A DNA stretch of 64,000 nt from Streptomyces sp. NBC_01591. GTDB lineage: Bacteria; Actinomycetota; Actinomycetes; Streptomycetales; Streptomycetaceae. The notes below the pieces were generated by a model, which saw only the letters and a list, made by a program, of their open reading frames with translations, was not told the DNA's origin and ran no database searches. The translations under genes and the position numbers were made by a program. Below, one piece after another: positions 1 through 9,677 of the stretch. The stretch spans positions 6,200,001-6,264,000 of the forward strand of contig NZ_CP109327.1 in assembly GCF_035918155.1 (NCBI RefSeq), given 5' to 3'. Position 1 is the stretch's first letter; every line of letters starts with the position of its first letter.

Positions 1-1
1 C

Positions 2-892
2 ACCTCGCTGGGCATCATGGGCCTGCACACCGCCGGCCAGTACGGCAAGCGCAAGGCTCAGGTCTCCGGCGAGATCTGGCTGGACGGCAAGGAGCTGCTG
101 TCCGCCGACCCCGACGAGGTGCGCAAGCTGCGCGGCCGCGACATGGCCATGATCTTCCAGGACCCGCTGTCCGCGCTGCACCCGTACTACACGATCGGCA
201 AGCAGATCGTGGAGGCGTACCGGGTCCATCACAAGGTCGACAAGAAGACCGCCCGCAAGCGGGCCGTGGAGATGCTCGACCGGGTCGGCATCCCGCAGCC
301 CGACAAGCGCGTCGACAGCTACCCGCACGAGTTCTCCGGCGGTATGCGCCAGCGCGCGATGATCGCCATGTCGCTGGTCAACAACCCCGAGCTGCTGATC
401 GCCGACGAGCCGACGACCGCGCTGGACGTCACCGTCCAGGCGCAGATCCTCGACCTGATCCGGGACCTGCAGAAGGAGTTCGGCTCCGCGGTCATCATCA
501 TCACCCACGACCTGGGCGTCGTCGCCGAGCTCGCCGACGACATCCTGGTGATGTACGGCGGGCGCTGCGTCGAGCGCGGACCGGCCGAGAAGGTGTTCTA
601 CGAGCCCCGGCACCCCTACACCTGGGGTCTGCTGGGCTCGATGCCGCGCCTCGACCGCGACCAGACCGACCGGCTCATCCCGGTCAAGGGTTCCCCGCCG
701 TCGCTCATCAACATCCCGTCGGGCTGCGCCTTCAACCCGCGTTGCCCGTACGCGGATGTGCCCAAGGACGACGTCACCCGCACCGTACGGCCCGAGCTGC
801 AGGAGGTCGGCAGCCGGCACTGGGCGGCCTGCCACATGTCGCAGGAGCAGCGGGAGCGTATCTGGACCGAAGAGATTGCGCCCAAGCTGTGA
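2..892 (+). CDS. Oligopeptide/dipeptide ABC transporter ATPase, OppD/DppD type (5' end missing)
   Basis: This is a cytoplasmic ATPase subunit that powers a peptide importer. The frame is already open at the left edge, so the start and the Walker A loop lie outside the window; the first visible residues (TSLGIMGL) are those that normally follow Walker A in this family. Counting from the ATG at 17, the Q-loop FQDP is at 47-50, the signature FSGGMRQR at 106-113, Walker B LLIADEP at 126-132 and the H-loop THD at 163-165. The C-terminal part has the HPYTWGLL and Cys-rich [10 protein letters not shown] segments of the oligo_HPY domain. Its stop overlaps the start of the next ATPase gene (GTGA), as expected for an opp/dpp operon whose permease and binding-protein genes would lie to the left. 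Confidence 0.93.
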   Translation, partial: TSLGIMGLHTAGQYGKRKAQVSGEIWLDGKELLSADPDEVRKLRGRDMAMIFQDPLSALHPYYTIGKQIVEAYRVHHKVDKKTARKRAVEMLDRVGIPQPDKRVDSYPHEFSGGMRQRAMIAMSLVNNPELLIADEPTTALDVTVQAQILDLIRDLQKEFGSAVIIITHDLGVVAELADDILVMYGGRCVERGPAEKVFYEPRHPYTWGLLGSMPRLDRDQTDRLIPVKGSPPSLINIPSGCAFNPRCPYADVPKDDVTRTVRPELQEVGSRHWAACHMSQEQRERIWTEEIAPKL

Positions 893-2139
893 GCGAGGAC
901 AAGGCCGTGACGAGCGAGGACAAGGGCGTGGACGTTCCGGCGCAGAGGTCTGCCGGGCACGGCGCGCCGGCCGGTGACGCCGCCTCCCGCGAGGTGCTGC
1001 TCAAGGTGACCGGGCTGCAGAAGCACTTCCCCATCAAGAAGGGGATGCTGCAGCGCAACGCCGGTGCCGTGAAGGCCGTCGACGGGATCGACTTCGAGGT
1101 GCGCTCGGGGGAGACCCTGGGTGTCGTCGGCGAGTCCGGCTGCGGGAAGTCGACGATGGGCCGGCTGATCACCCGGCTGCTCGAACCCACCGCGGGGAAG
1201 ATCGAGTTCGAGGGGAAGGACATCACGCACCTCGGCGTGGGCGGCATGCGCCCGATGCGCCGGGACATGCAGATGATCTTCCAGGACCCGTACTCCTCAC
1301 TGAACCCGCGGCACACGATCGGCACGATCGTGGGCGCCCCCTTCAAGCTGCAGGGCGTCACGCCCGACGGCGGCGTCAGGAAGGAGGTGCAGCGGCTGCT
1401 GGAGGTCGTGGGCCTGAACCCCGAGCACTACAACCGCTATCCGCACGAGTTCTCCGGCGGTCAGCGGCAGCGCATCGGGATCGCCCGCGCGCTGGCGCTC
1501 AACCCCAAGCTGGTCGTGGCGGACGAGCCCGTGTCGGCGCTGGACGTCTCGATCCAGGCGCAGGTGGTGAACCTGCTCGACGACCTCCAGAGCGAGCTGG
1601 GCCTCACCTACGTGATCATCGCCCATGACCTGTCGGTCGTCCGGCACGTCTCGGACCGGATCGCGGTGATGTACCTCGGCAAGATCGTGGAGCTGGCCGA
1701 CCGCGAGTCGCTCTACAAGGCGCCGATGCACCCGTACACGAAGGCGCTGCTCTCGGCGGTTCCGATCCCGGACCCGAAGCGCCGTTCGGCCAAGAGCGAG
1801 CGGATCCTGCTCAAGGGCGACGTGCCTTCGCCGATCTCACCGCCCAGCGGCTGCCGCTTCCACACCCGGTGCTGGAAGGCGACGGAGGTCTGCAAGACGC
1901 AGGAACCCCCGCTGGTCGCGCTGAAGACCGGGCACCAGGTGGCCTGCCACCACCCGGAGAACGCGCCCGACCAGGTGCCCGGCCAGACGGTGACGGCAGC
2001 GGCGCGCGAGGCGATCGAGATCGTCGGGGTGCAGAAGCCGGAGGCCGTAGAGGTACGCAAGCCCGGGGCCGACGAGACCGCGGCGGACGAAGGCACCGCC
2101 TCGCCGCCCGATACGCCGGAGGTCAGCCCGAAGGAGTAG
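889..2139 (+). CDS. Oligopeptide/dipeptide ABC transporter ATPase, OppF/DppF type
   Basis: Second ATPase of the peptide importer, 416 aa. I chose the GTG at 889 because it overlaps the previous stop by four bases; a GTG at 907 is the alternative. Walker A GESGCGKS is at about residues 81-88, the signature FSGGQRQR at about 188-195 and Walker [13 protein letters not shown] soon after. The oligo_HPY segment ([12 protein letters not shown] and [10 protein letters not shown]) follows. The first 35 residues and the last 50 or so (rich in Ala, Glu and Pro) are low-complexity and not part of the conserved fold. The two ATPases are unlike each other and would form a heterodimer under the two permeases. 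Confidence 0.94.
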   Translation: MSEDKAVTSEDKGVDVPAQRSAGHGAPAGDAASREVLLKVTGLQKHFPIKKGMLQRNAGAVKAVDGIDFEVRSGETLGVVGESGCGKSTMGRLITRLLEPTAGKIEFEGKDITHLGVGGMRPMRRDMQMIFQDPYSSLNPRHTIGTIVGAPFKLQGVTPDGGVRKEVQRLLEVVGLNPEHYNRYPHEFSGGQRQRIGIARALALNPKLVVADEPVSALDVSIQAQVVNLLDDLQSELGLTYVIIAHDLSVVRHVSDRIAVMYLGKIVELADRESLYKAPMHPYTKALLSAVPIPDPKRRSAKSERILLKGDVPSPISPPSGCRFHTRCWKATEVCKTQEPPLVALKTGHQVACHHPENAPDQVPGQTVTAAAREAIEIVGVQKPEAVEVRKPGADETAADEGTASPPDTPEVSPKE

Positions 2140-2157
2140 TACCGGCACAATTGCCCG

Positions 2158-2829
2158 GTGCTCAACGAACTGTTCACGCCCTCCGTCCAGCATGCGCTCG
2201 ACATCGTCGGAATCTTCGTCTTCGCGATCTCCGGCGCTCTGCTCGCCGTACGCAAGAACTTCGATGTCTTCGGCATCGCGGTGCTCGCCGAGGTGACCGC
2301 GCTGGGCGGAGGGCTGTTCCGTGACATCGTCATCGGGGCGGTCCCGCCCGCGGCGTTCACGGATCTCGGCTACTTCACGACCCCGCTCCTCGCCGCCGTC
2401 CTGGTGTTCTTCCTGCACCCGCACGTCGAGCGGATCCAGGTGGGCGTCAATGTCTTCGACGCGGCCGGCCTCGGGCTGTTCTGCGTCACGGGCACGGTCA
2501 AGGCGTACGACTACGGCCTGGGCCTCACCGCGTCGGCGGCCCTGGGGCTGGCCACCGCGGTCGGCGGCGGTGTGCTGCGCGACGTACTGGCCAACGAGGT
2601 GCCCTCGCTGCTGCGCTGGGACCGCGACCTGTACGCGGTGCCCGCCATCGTCGGCGCCACGATGATCGTTCTGTGCATCCGCTTCGAGATGCTCAACGCG
2701 TTCACCAGCGGCACCGCCGTGATCGCGGCCTTCGCGCTGCGACTGCTGTCGATGCGCTACCACTGGCGGGCCCCGCGTGCCTACAACCGGAAGTCCGCGA
2801 CGGCCGAGGAGAGCTCGGCGACCACCTGA
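2158..2829 (+). CDS. TRIC-type cation channel / UPF0126 (YicG-like) membrane protein
   Basis: A 223-aa integral membrane protein made of two similar three-helix halves. Each half carries a glycine-rich loop: ALGGGLFRD at about residues 49-57 and AVGGGVLRD at about 138-146. This pair of GGG-x-x-RD loops is the hallmark of the prokaryotic TRIC/UPF0126 family, whose characterised members are monovalent-cation channels. The start is a GTG only 18 bases after the stop of the ATPase gene, so it may be cotranscribed with the importer. The charged C-terminal 20 residues are probably cytoplasmic. Ion selectivity cannot be read from the sequence. Confidence 0.85.
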   Translation: MLNELFTPSVQHALDIVGIFVFAISGALLAVRKNFDVFGIAVLAEVTALGGGLFRDIVIGAVPPAAFTDLGYFTTPLLAAVLVFFLHPHVERIQVGVNVFDAAGLGLFCVTGTVKAYDYGLGLTASAALGLATAVGGGVLRDVLANEVPSLLRWDRDLYAVPAIVGATMIVLCIRFEMLNAFTSGTAVIAAFALRLLSMRYHWRAPRAYNRKSATAEESSATT

Positions 2830-2883
2830 GGCGGCGCTCTGCGGCGGCGCTGTGATCCCCGCCAAAAAGCTACCGCTCAGTAA

Positions 2884-2889
2884 TACAAT
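2884..2889 (+). promoter_or_regulatory. -10 hexamer of a probable leaderless promoter
   Basis: TACAAT, a good match to TAnnnT, ends ten bases before the GTG at 2899. Transcription would start at or next to that codon, giving a leaderless or nearly leaderless message. No convincing -35 is visible. The stretch TACCG...CGGTG around it has weak dyad symmetry and could be an operator. Confidence 0.4.
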
Positions 2890-2898
2890 CGGTGTACG

Positions 2899-3774
2899 GT
2901 GCACCGCATGGCACAGGCAGCAGAGCAGGCGGCACAGACCGGACCGGCGACCATCGGGGACAGCGAGTTCGACCGCGACACCGCCGTCACCCTTCGCGAA
3001 GAGGGCGTCTACGACGCGGAACTCTCCGCCGGATGGACCATCATCCATGCCGTCAACGGCGGCTATCTGCTGGCCATGCTCGGCCGCGCGCTCGGCCAGG
3101 CCCTGCCGCACCCGGACCCCTTCTCCGTCTCCGCGCACTACCTCACCGCCTCCGTCCCCGGCCCCGCGGTGATCCGGACCCAGACCGTCCGCACCGGCCG
3201 TACCCTCTCCACCGGCCAGGCGTCCCTCTTCCAGTTCGCGGAGGACGGCACCGAGGTCGAGCGCATCCGGGTCATCGCCACCTACGGCGACCTGGACGGC
3301 CTCTCCGACGAGATCCGTACGTCGGCGAAGCCGCCGGCCATCCCGCCGCTGGAGCACTGCCTCGGCCCGAGCGACGGCCCGGCCCAGATCCCCGGCAGCT
3401 CGGCCATCACCGAGCGGCTCGACATCAAGCTCGACCCGGCGACGATCGGCTGGGCCGTCGGGCAGCCGTCCGGCAAGGGCGAGATGCGCGGCTGGTTCGG
3501 TCTCGCGGACGGCCGCGACGCCGATCCGCTCTCGCTGCTGCTCACCGTCGACGCGCTGCCGCCCACCTCGTTCGAGCTGGGCCTCAAGGGCTGGACGCCG
3601 ACCATCGAGCTCACCACCCACATCCGCTGCCGCCCCGCCCCCGGCCCGCTGCGTGTCTCCATCACCACCCGCAACCTCGCGGGCGGCTTCCTGGAGGAGG
3701 ACGCGGACGTCTGGGACAGCGCGGACCGTCTGGTGGCCCAGTCCCGCCAGTTGGCACGCGCACCGCGCTCCTGA
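2899..3774 (+). CDS. Thioesterase family protein (double hotdog, TesB-like)
   Basis: A 291-aa cytoplasmic protein. The N-terminal half (residues about 25-130) has the acyl-CoA thioesterase hotdog pattern: a helix with VNGGYLLAMLGRAL followed by strands (DPFSVSAHYLTASVPGPAVIRTQTVRTGRTLSTGQASLFQ). The second half is a degenerate hotdog ending in ETxDVWDS-like ADVWDSADRLVAQSRQLA. Such proteins hydrolyse acyl-CoA thioesters; the chain length is not predictable here. The start is GTG 2899 if the message is leaderless, or ATG 2908 three codons later. The next gene is a WYL regulator on the same strand, 48 bases on. Confidence 0.8.
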   Translation: MHRMAQAAEQAAQTGPATIGDSEFDRDTAVTLREEGVYDAELSAGWTIIHAVNGGYLLAMLGRALGQALPHPDPFSVSAHYLTASVPGPAVIRTQTVRTGRTLSTGQASLFQFAEDGTEVERIRVIATYGDLDGLSDEIRTSAKPPAIPPLEHCLGPSDGPAQIPGSSAITERLDIKLDPATIGWAVGQPSGKGEMRGWFGLADGRDADPLSLLLTVDALPPTSFELGLKGWTPTIELTTHIRCRPAPGPLRVSITTRNLAGGFLEEDADVWDSADRLVAQSRQLARAPRS

Positions 3775-3822
3775 CGGCCGGCGGCGGCAGGGAAGGGGCA
3801 GCGGGCGGGGGAAGCTGGCGGG

Positions 3823-4821
3823 GTGAAATCCGACCGGCTGCTCTCGATCCTCCTGCTGCTCCAGACCCGCGGCCTGGTGCCCGCCACCGAGCTCGCCGAG
3901 CGCTTCGAAGTCTCCGTACGCACCATCTACCGCGACATCGAGGCGCTCTCCGCCTCGGGCGTCCCCGTCTACGCCGAACGGGGGCGGCACGGCGGCATCG
4001 CGCTGCTGCCGGGGTTCCGTACCGATGTCACCGGGCTCACCGCCGACGAGGCGCGCGCCCTCTTCGTCCTCGCCGCCGAGGGCGCCCATGCCGCGCTCGG
4101 CCTCGACGAGGCGCTCGGCTCCGCGCTGCGCAAGGTGATGGCCGCCCTGCCCGAACCGCACCGGCCCGCCGCCGAACTGACCAGCAGACGGATCCTGGTC
4201 GACCCGGTGCGCTGGATGAGCGGCCCGCAGTCGGCCGTCGACGTGGCCGAACTGCACGAGGCCGTCTTCGCCGACCGGCGGCTGCGGCTGGACTACCGCC
4301 ACAGCGGTACGAGCGCCCCGCGCACGTACACCGTCGATCCGTACGGCCTCGTCGTGAAGGCGGGCGTCTGGTACCTGGTGGCGGACCGGGACGGGGTGCC
4401 CCGGCTCTTCAGGGCCGACCGGGTGCGGCGGACCGGGCTCACGGACGAACCGGTCGTGCGCCGGCCCGGGGTGGAGCTGGCGGACCTGTGGGACGAGCTG
4501 CGCAGGCAGGTCGAGGAGCGGCCCGGACGGGTACGGCTGCGGGTGCGCGTGCACCGCTCCCGCCTCGATCTCTTCGTACGCCTGCACGCCGGGGCGCTGA
4601 CGGGGGAGCCGCGGCCCGAGGGGCCTGGGAGGACCGAGGGGCAGGAGGCGGGCGGGGAGTGGCTGCGGGCCGAGTTGGCCGTCGACTCGGTCGAGCAGGC
4701 CCGCTCCCTGCTCTCCTTCGGCCCGAACGTCGAAGTGCTCTCGCCGCCCGAGGCGCGGGACGTCCTCGCCCGTCACGCGGCGGCGGTCGTGGCGCTGTAC
4801 GGGGAGGCGGGCACGGCCTGA
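3823..4821 (+). CDS. HTH-WYL domain transcriptional regulator
   Basis: A 332-aa DNA-binding regulator. Residues 1-60 form an HTH_11/DeoR-like winged helix (SDRLLSILLLLQTRG, then VSVRTIYRDIEALSASGVPVYAERG). Residues about 140-225 form the WYL domain with the motif WYLVADRDG; the family uses this domain to bind ligands such as nucleotides or DNA ends. The C-terminal WCX-like part (about 230-330) contains an insertion rich in Gly and Glu. Start GTG 3823 is preceded by G-rich bases. Its 3' end faces the TetR gene at 4837 with only 15 bases between, so the two transcripts converge. The target is unknown. Confidence 0.9.
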   Translation: MKSDRLLSILLLLQTRGLVPATELAERFEVSVRTIYRDIEALSASGVPVYAERGRHGGIALLPGFRTDVTGLTADEARALFVLAAEGAHAALGLDEALGSALRKVMAALPEPHRPAAELTSRRILVDPVRWMSGPQSAVDVAELHEAVFADRRLRLDYRHSGTSAPRTYTVDPYGLVVKAGVWYLVADRDGVPRLFRADRVRRTGLTDEPVVRRPGVELADLWDELRRQVEERPGRVRLRVRVHRSRLDLFVRLHAGALTGEPRPEGPGRTEGQEAGGEWLRAELAVDSVEQARSLLSFGPNVEVLSPPEARDVLARHAAAVVALYGEAGTA

Positions 4822-4836
4822 TCCGTACGAGAGGCC

Positions 4837-5478
4837 CTAAGGGGTATCGGTCCTGCCGGCGTCGTCCAGCCAGTGCAGCCTGCCGAGGGTGACCAGTCTC
4901 AGCCGGCGGCGGGCGACCCCGGCCACCTCCCGCTCGCCGTCCGGCCCCGCGTCCAGCAGCGCCGACGCGGTGATCACCATGTGGTCGACATAGAGGCCGC
5001 CGAGCATCAGAAGGTCCTCCTCGCTCCAGCCTCGGGACTCCGGCTCCTCGGCGAGCGCCGCCGCCACCTCCTGGGCGAACCGCCGCAGTTGGGCCGCTAT
5101 GGCCGCGCGGACCGGGCCGACGCCACCGTGCTGCTCCCGGGCGATGAAGCGGAAGTGGGCCGGCTGGTCACCGACGTGACGCATGATCAGCTCGATGCTG
5201 CGGTCCAGGCGTTCCTCGCTGTCGCCGGTCTCGGCGAGCGTCGCGCCGATCATTCCGTGCAGGCTGCCCAACGCCTCCTCGACGAGCGCCACACCGAGCG
5301 CCGCGGTGTCCTCGAAGTGCCGGTAGAAGGCGGTGGGGGTGACGCCCGCGGCCCGGGTCACCTCGCGCAGCCCGAGGCTGCTGAGGCTCTGGTGCTCCAG
5401 GAGTTCCAGTGCGGCATCCAGCAGTGCCTGCCGGGTTCTCAGCTTCTGGGTCTGGCGGATGCCGACGGTGTGACTCAT
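4837..5478 (-). CDS. TetR family transcriptional regulator
   Basis: A 213-aa regulator. Residues 8-58 are a TetR HTH: TRQALLDAALELLEHQSLSSLGLREVTRAAGVTPTAFYRHF, with the recognition helix TPTAFYRHF. The C-terminal ligand domain is all-helical and unassigned; it resembles the FabR-like group in keeping DHMVITASALLD. The gene is divergent from two small membrane-protein genes at 5596 and 5807, and the spacer contains related palindromes that probably bind the protein, so it likely controls itself and the two small genes. Confidence 0.9.
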   Translation of the reverse strand: MSHTVGIRQTQKLRTRQALLDAALELLEHQSLSSLGLREVTRAAGVTPTAFYRHFEDTAALGVALVEEALGSLHGMIGATLAETGDSEERLDRSIELIMRHVGDQPAHFRFIAREQHGGVGPVRAAIAAQLRRFAQEVAAALAEEPESRGWSEEDLLMLGGLYVDHMVITASALLDAGPDGEREVAGVARRRLRLVTLGRLHWLDDAGRTDTP

Positions 5479-5482
5479 GCCA

Positions 5483-5553
5483 TTCAGTAAACAACTGTTC
5501 TCCGGAGTGGGGAAGTGGCCAACGGGTCTAGACTGACAAGTCAGTGAACAGTC
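5483..5553. promoter_or_regulatory. Probable TetR operators between divergent genes
   Basis: Two related AT-richer sites lie between the TetR gene and the small membrane-protein genes. One is the perfect 6-bp inverted repeat ACTGAC-AA-GTCAGT at 5532-5545, continuing into GAACAGT. The other at 5483-5500 reads TTCAGTAAACAACTGTTC. Both share CAGT(G/A)AACA. Position and symmetry fit autoregulation by the adjacent TetR protein; binding is inferred. Confidence 0.5.
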
Positions 5554-5595
5554 GTACTCTCAAATGCTCCTGGAGAGCTCGCAGAAAGGCTGAAC

Positions 5596-5757
5596 ATGAT
5601 CGTCCTCGTCGCCGCCCTGCTCCTGCTCGGGGTCGTGCTCGGAGCGGTGGTCCAGATTCCGCTGCCGCTGAGCCTCGTGCTCGCCGCCGCGATCGGCTGC
5701 TGGCTGCTGATCTTCGCGGTGCGGGAGCGGACCGGTGCGCAGCGCCGCTCGCGCTGA
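5596..5757 (+). CDS. Small two-helix membrane protein (53 aa)
   Basis: ATG 5596 opens a 53-residue frame beginning MIVLVAALLLLGVVLG and ending in the basic tail RERTGAQRRSR. There are two hydrophobic stretches (about residues 2-20 and 24-42) with little between them, so a helical hairpin in the membrane is likely, tail in the cytoplasm. AGAAAGG lies about eight bases upstream as ribosome-binding site. It directly follows the TetR operator region and precedes the DUF4190-like gene, so the two probably form one transcription unit. I do not recognise a family. Confidence 0.6.
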   Translation: MIVLVAALLLLGVVLGAVVQIPLPLSLVLAAAIGCWLLIFAVRERTGAQRRSR

Positions 5758-5806
5758 CCGCCGTCTCGGCCGCCGCCCCGACCACCGTTTCGAAGGAGCC
5801 CGCACC

Positions 5807-6163
5807 ATGAAACTTGCCGCATCAGTCCGCCGCCCGGAAACGCCGGAAACGAATGACGGGACGACGGCCGCCGGGGCCGAATCCGTGGCCACCGCCGTCG
5901 CCGAGCCCGGCGACCGCAGCGCCCGGACCCGGGACGCCGACGGGCTGGCCGTCGCCTCGTTCGTGCTCGGGCTCGTCGGTCTGCTGGTGATGAACATCCT
6001 GCTCGGCCCGGCCGCGATCGTCATGGCGATCCTCGCGCTCGTCCGTTCCACTTCCCGCCGCGGCCGTGCCTTCCTCGGGCTCGCGCTCGGCATCGCCGAC
6101 CTCGTGGTGCTGGCCTGCCTGGTGACCGGCTCCGGCACCGTCTCCTGGAACTTCGCAGGCTGA
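5807..6163 (+). CDS. DUF4190-like membrane protein
   Basis: A 118-aa protein. ATG 5807 is chosen because GAAGGAG sits eight bases upstream. The first 45 residues are polar and Ala-rich. Residues about 47-112 show the DUF4190 pattern: ADGLAVASFVLGLVGLL, then a short loop, then a second helix and the RGRAFLGLALGIADLVVL segment. Function is unknown for the family. It lies 49 bases after the 53-aa membrane protein gene and is likely controlled with it by the divergent TetR protein. Confidence 0.75.
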   Translation: MKLAASVRRPETPETNDGTTAAGAESVATAVAEPGDRSARTRDADGLAVASFVLGLVGLLVMNILLGPAAIVMAILALVRSTSRRGRAFLGLALGIADLVVLACLVTGSGTVSWNFAG

Positions 6164-6336
6164 CGGAGTCCGGGTGCGACCGACAGCGCGCGAGCCGCCG
6201 CTCACGGTCGGCCGCACGTAGGAACCGCCACGCACGACCGGATCGGGCTCCGGATCGGCGCGGGCGACCGGGTGCCGCGCTCGGTGCGCGGGGACCGGGC
6301 CGCGATGCGCCCGGCATACGCCCCGACAGGGCCTCG

Positions 6337-6342
6337 TAGAAT
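6337..6342 (+). promoter_or_regulatory. -10 hexamer for iscS
   Basis: TAGAAT lies ten bases before the ATG of the cysteine desulfurase gene, so the 5' untranslated region would be at most a few bases. No clear -35 is present. The 189 bases between 6164 and 6352 otherwise hold only GC-rich sequence with no gene I can support. Confidence 0.45.
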
Positions 6343-6352
6343 CGTGCCCACC

Positions 6353-7522
6353 ATGGCTTACCTCGACCACGCCGCGACCACGCCGATGCTTCCGGAAGCG
6401 ATCGAGGCGATGACCGCCCAGCTCGCCGTCACCGGCAACGCGTCCTCACTGCACGCCGCCGGGCGCCGGGCCCGCCGCACCGTCGAGGAGTCGAGAGAGA
6501 CCCTCGCCGATGCCCTCGGCGCACGCCCCAGCGAGGTGGTCTTCACCTCCGGCGGCACCGAGGCCGACAACCTCGCGGTGAAGGGCCTGTACTGGGCCCG
6601 CCGCGATGCCGACCCCCGCCGCACCCGCGTGCTGGCCAGCCCGGTCGAGCACCACGCGGTGCTGGACGCCGTCGACTGGCTCGCCGAGCACGAGGGCGCG
6701 AACGTCGAATACCTCCCCGTCGACCGGCACGGACGCGTCCACCCGGACGCACTGCGCGAGGCGATCCTCCGCGATCCCGACGATGTCGCGCTGGTCACCG
6801 TGATGTGGGCCAACAACGAGATCGGCACCATCATGCCGGTACGCGAACTGGCCGGCGCGGCCCGTGAGTTCGACGTACCGATGCATGCGGACGCGGTGCA
6901 GGCGTTCGGGCAGCTGGAACTCGACTTCGCCCGGTCCGGGCTGGCCGCGATGACGGTGAGCGGGCACAAGATCGGCGGCCCGTTCGGCATCGGCGCGCTG
7001 CTGCTCGGCCGCGAATACACCCCCGTACCCGTGCTCCACGGCGGTGGCCAGGAGCGGCACGTCCGCTCGGGCACCCTCGATGTGCCCGCCATCGCCTCCT
7101 TCGCCCTCGCGGGGCGGCTGGCCGCAGACGGGCGGGAGGAGTTCGCCCGCGAGATCGGCGGGCTCCGCGACGAACTGGTCGCGGCCGTGCTGGCGGCCGT
7201 GCCCGACGCCGTCCTCGGCGGCGATCCGGCCCCCGGCGGCCGGCTCCCCGCCAACGCGCACTTCACCTTCCCCGGCTGCGAGGGCGACTCCCTGCTCCTG
7301 CTGCTGGACGCCCAGGGCATCGAATGCTCCACCGGCTCCGCGTGCACCGCCGGGATCGCCCAGCCCAGCCACGTACTGCTGGCCACCGGCGCCGATCCGG
7401 ACCTGGCCCGCGGCACCCTGCGCTTCTCGCTCGGCCACACGTCCACCAAGCAGGACATCGACGAGGTGGCCCGCGCGATCGGACCGGCGGTGGAACGGGC
7501 GCGCACGGCGGGACTCAGCTGA
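6353..7522 (+). CDS. iscS: Cysteine desulfurase (NifS/IscS type)
   Basis: A 389-aa PLP enzyme that removes sulfur from cysteine and passes it on as persulfide. The N-terminus [11 protein letters not shown] is the standard family start, which fixes ATG 6353. The PLP-binding lysine is K206 in [10 protein letters not shown]. The catalytic cysteine is C331 in STGSACTAG, in the long-loop context of IscS/NifS rather than SufS. HHAVLD and the SGTLDVP loop are also present. The gene lies upstream of mnmA with only a divergent amidase gene between, which suggests its sulfur goes to tRNA thiolation. The symbol follows the usual name of the syntenic actinobacterial gene. Confidence 0.93.
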   Translation: MAYLDHAATTPMLPEAIEAMTAQLAVTGNASSLHAAGRRARRTVEESRETLADALGARPSEVVFTSGGTEADNLAVKGLYWARRDADPRRTRVLASPVEHHAVLDAVDWLAEHEGANVEYLPVDRHGRVHPDALREAILRDPDDVALVTVMWANNEIGTIMPVRELAGAAREFDVPMHADAVQAFGQLELDFARSGLAAMTVSGHKIGGPFGIGALLLGREYTPVPVLHGGGQERHVRSGTLDVPAIASFALAGRLAADGREEFAREIGGLRDELVAAVLAAVPDAVLGGDPAPGGRLPANAHFTFPGCEGDSLLLLLDAQGIECSTGSACTAGIAQPSHVLLATGADPDLARGTLRFSLGHTSTKQDIDEVARAIGPAVERARTAGLS

Positions 7523-7558
7523 ATCCGGGCCGGTCAGGCGACAGGGCGGACCCCGTGG

Positions 7559-8260
7559 TCACCCCTTGCGCCCGGCGGTCATCCCCTTGTCCGCCGCCCG
7601 GACCAGCTTCAGATACCGGTCCCAGTCCCAGTGCTCGCCCGGGTCGGTGTGGTCCGTGCCCGGCACCTCCACATGCCCGATGATGTGCTCCCGGTCCACA
7701 GGTATCTCGTACCGCCCGCAGATCGCGGCTGTGAGCCGCGCCGAGGCCCCGTACATCGCCGCCGTGAAATCCTGTGGGCGGTCCACGAAGCCCTCGTGCT
7801 CTATGCCGACGCTGCGCTCGTTGAACGACCTGTTCCCCGCGTGGAACGCCACATCCAGCTCACGGATCATCTGCGTCACATGGCCGTCCTTGCGCACCAC
7901 GTAGTGCGCCGCCGCCCCGTGCCCGGGATCCTGGAAGACCTTCACCGCGCTCTGGTAGCTGCCCTGGGTGACATGGATGATGACCCGGTCGATGGTGTAG
8001 TCGTCGGGGCGGTCGGCCCGCCGCCAGTTCGCCGAGGACGCCGATATCCACTGGGCCCGTGCGAAATCCACCTCGCCGGGCTTGCGGGGCTTCTCCACCC
8101 CCGGCAGCCGCCACCAGGCGTGCTCCAGCTGCTCCCGCGCCAGCGCGGCCGTGCCCACAGCCGTGACGGCAGCGCCGATCAGCAGCCCGCGCCGGCTGAT
8201 GCCGCGCCCGGACTTCGTACCCCCGGAGCTCTCGGCGCCCGATGTCCCCTTGGTCCCCAT
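7559..8260 (-). CDS. Tat-exported N-acetylmuramoyl-L-alanine amidase (Amidase_2)
   Basis: A 233-aa enzyme predicted to cleave the bond between MurNAc and the peptide stem of cell wall. Start ATG 8260 gives a twin-arginine signal, SRRGLLIGAAVTAVGTAALA, at about residues 20-40. The Amidase_2 fold follows: RVIIHVTQGS with the first zinc histidine, then AAHYVVRKDG, then SVGIEHEGF with the catalytic glutamate region, and EVPGTDHTDPGEHWDWD with the second histidine and the acidic ligand. Its 5' end faces mnmA with 61 bases between the starts. Confidence 0.88.
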   Translation of the reverse strand: MGTKGTSGAESSGGTKSGRGISRRGLLIGAAVTAVGTAALAREQLEHAWWRLPGVEKPRKPGEVDFARAQWISASSANWRRADRPDDYTIDRVIIHVTQGSYQSAVKVFQDPGHGAAAHYVVRKDGHVTQMIRELDVAFHAGNRSFNERSVGIEHEGFVDRPQDFTAAMYGASARLTAAICGRYEIPVDREHIIGHVEVPGTDHTDPGEHWDWDRYLKLVRAADKGMTAGRKG

Positions 8261-8321
8261 GTGATCCACAACGCATATCCGAGAGCGTTCGGTTCCCGGC
8301 GCCCCGTACTCTGGTGGAGCT

Positions 8322-9449
8322 ATGACTGAGACTTCCCAGCGCCCCCTCCGTGTGCTCGCCGCCATGTCGGGCGGTGTCGACTCCGCCGTCGCCGCGGCCC
8401 GCGCCGCCGAGGCGGGCCACGACGTGACCGGTGTGCACCTCGCCCTCTCCGCGAACCCGCAGTCCTTCCGTACCGGGGCGCGCGGCTGTTGCACGATCGA
8501 GGACTCCCGCGACGCCCGCCGGGCCGCGGACGTGATCGGCATCCCGTTCTACGTCTGGGACCTGGCGGAACGCTTCCGCGAGGACGTCGTGGACGATTTC
8601 ATCGCCGAGTACGAGGCGGGGCGCACGCCCAACCCGTGTCTGCGCTGCAACGAGAAGATCAAGTTCGCCGCACTCCTCGACAAGGCCCTCGCGCTGGGCT
8701 TCGACGCGGTCTGCACCGGCCACTACGCCACCGTCGTCCTCAACGAGGACGGCAGCCGCGAGCTGCACCGCGCCTCCGACATGGCCAAGGACCAGTCGTA
8801 CGTCCTCGGCGTCCTGGACGAGAAGCAGCTCGCCCACGCGATGTTCCCGCTCGGCGACACCCTCACCACCAAGGACGAGATCCGCGCCGAGGCCGAGCGC
8901 CGGGGCCTCGCGGTCGCCAAGAAGCCCGACAGCCACGACATCTGCTTCATCGCCGACGGAGACACCCAGGGCTTCCTGGCCAGTCGGCTCGGCACCGCCG
9001 AGGGTGACATCGTCGACGAGTCGGGCACGAAGGTCGGCACCCACGAGGGCGCCTTCGGCTTCACCATCGGCCAGCGCAAGGGCCTGCGCATCGGCCACCC
9101 CGCCCCCGACGGCAAGCCGCGCTACGTCCTGGACATCTCCCCGGTGAACAACACGGTGACGGTCGGCCCGGTCGAGGCCCTCGAAGTCACCGCCCTCACC
9201 GCCATCAAGCCCCGCTGGTGCGGCACGGCCCCGACCGCCCCCGGCACCTACACCGCCCAGCTCCGCGCCCACGGCGGCGAGACGGCGGTGGCGGCGGAAC
9301 TCGTCGACGGAACGCTGAACGTCACGTTCACCGAGCCGGTACGAGGCGTGGCCCCCGGCCAGGCGGTCGTCCTGTACGACGGCACCCGGGTGGTCGGCTC
9401 GGCGACGATCGCCACGACGGTGCGGCGGGAGACGGCGACGACCGGCTGA
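8322..9449 (+). CDS. mnmA: tRNA-specific 2-thiouridylase MnmA
   Basis: A 375-aa enzyme that puts sulfur on C2 of the wobble uridine in Lys, Glu and Gln tRNAs. The N-terminal PP-loop is [13 protein letters not shown]. The two reactive cysteines are in [14 protein letters not shown] and [12 protein letters not shown], as in bacterial MnmA. The C-terminal beta-barrel contains [15 protein letters not shown] 8322 has GGTGGAG just upstream; TACTCT at 8307-8312 may be the -10. It sits near the cysteine desulfurase gene, which probably supplies the persulfide. About 230 bases after the stop hold no gene I can support, only a short open stretch (IEAQIAKLRAMEQG..., ending near 9664) without a usable start. 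Confidence 0.96.
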   Translation: MTETSQRPLRVLAAMSGGVDSAVAAARAAEAGHDVTGVHLALSANPQSFRTGARGCCTIEDSRDARRAADVIGIPFYVWDLAERFREDVVDDFIAEYEAGRTPNPCLRCNEKIKFAALLDKALALGFDAVCTGHYATVVLNEDGSRELHRASDMAKDQSYVLGVLDEKQLAHAMFPLGDTLTTKDEIRAEAERRGLAVAKKPDSHDICFIADGDTQGFLASRLGTAEGDIVDESGTKVGTHEGAFGFTIGQRKGLRIGHPAPDGKPRYVLDISPVNNTVTVGPVEALEVTALTAIKPRWCGTAPTAPGTYTAQLRAHGGETAVAAELVDGTLNVTFTEPVRGVAPGQAVVLYDGTRVVGSATIATTVRRETATTG

Positions 9450-9677
9450 CCGGCCTCGGCCGACCGCCGGGGCCGACACTGCCAGGGCGGCCGCCATAGG
9501 CCGCTGCTGCGGACCGTCCGCTGTCGTCCGGAGCCCCATAGATCTGTACGCACTCGGCCTGCAAACGCCGGATCGATCGAGGCGCAGATTGCGAAGCTGC
9601 GCGCGATGGAGCAGGGAGCCGTCGAGGATCTGCTCAGCAGCGAGGAGAAGGCTTTGACCCGGTGACTGGTTTCCAGG

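Noticed and set aside
9558..9664. Short frame IEAQIAKLRAMEQGAVEDLL after mnmA
   Set aside because: Looks like the end of a coding sequence, but has no start, no recognised family and only about 30 codons. It may be a gene remnant.
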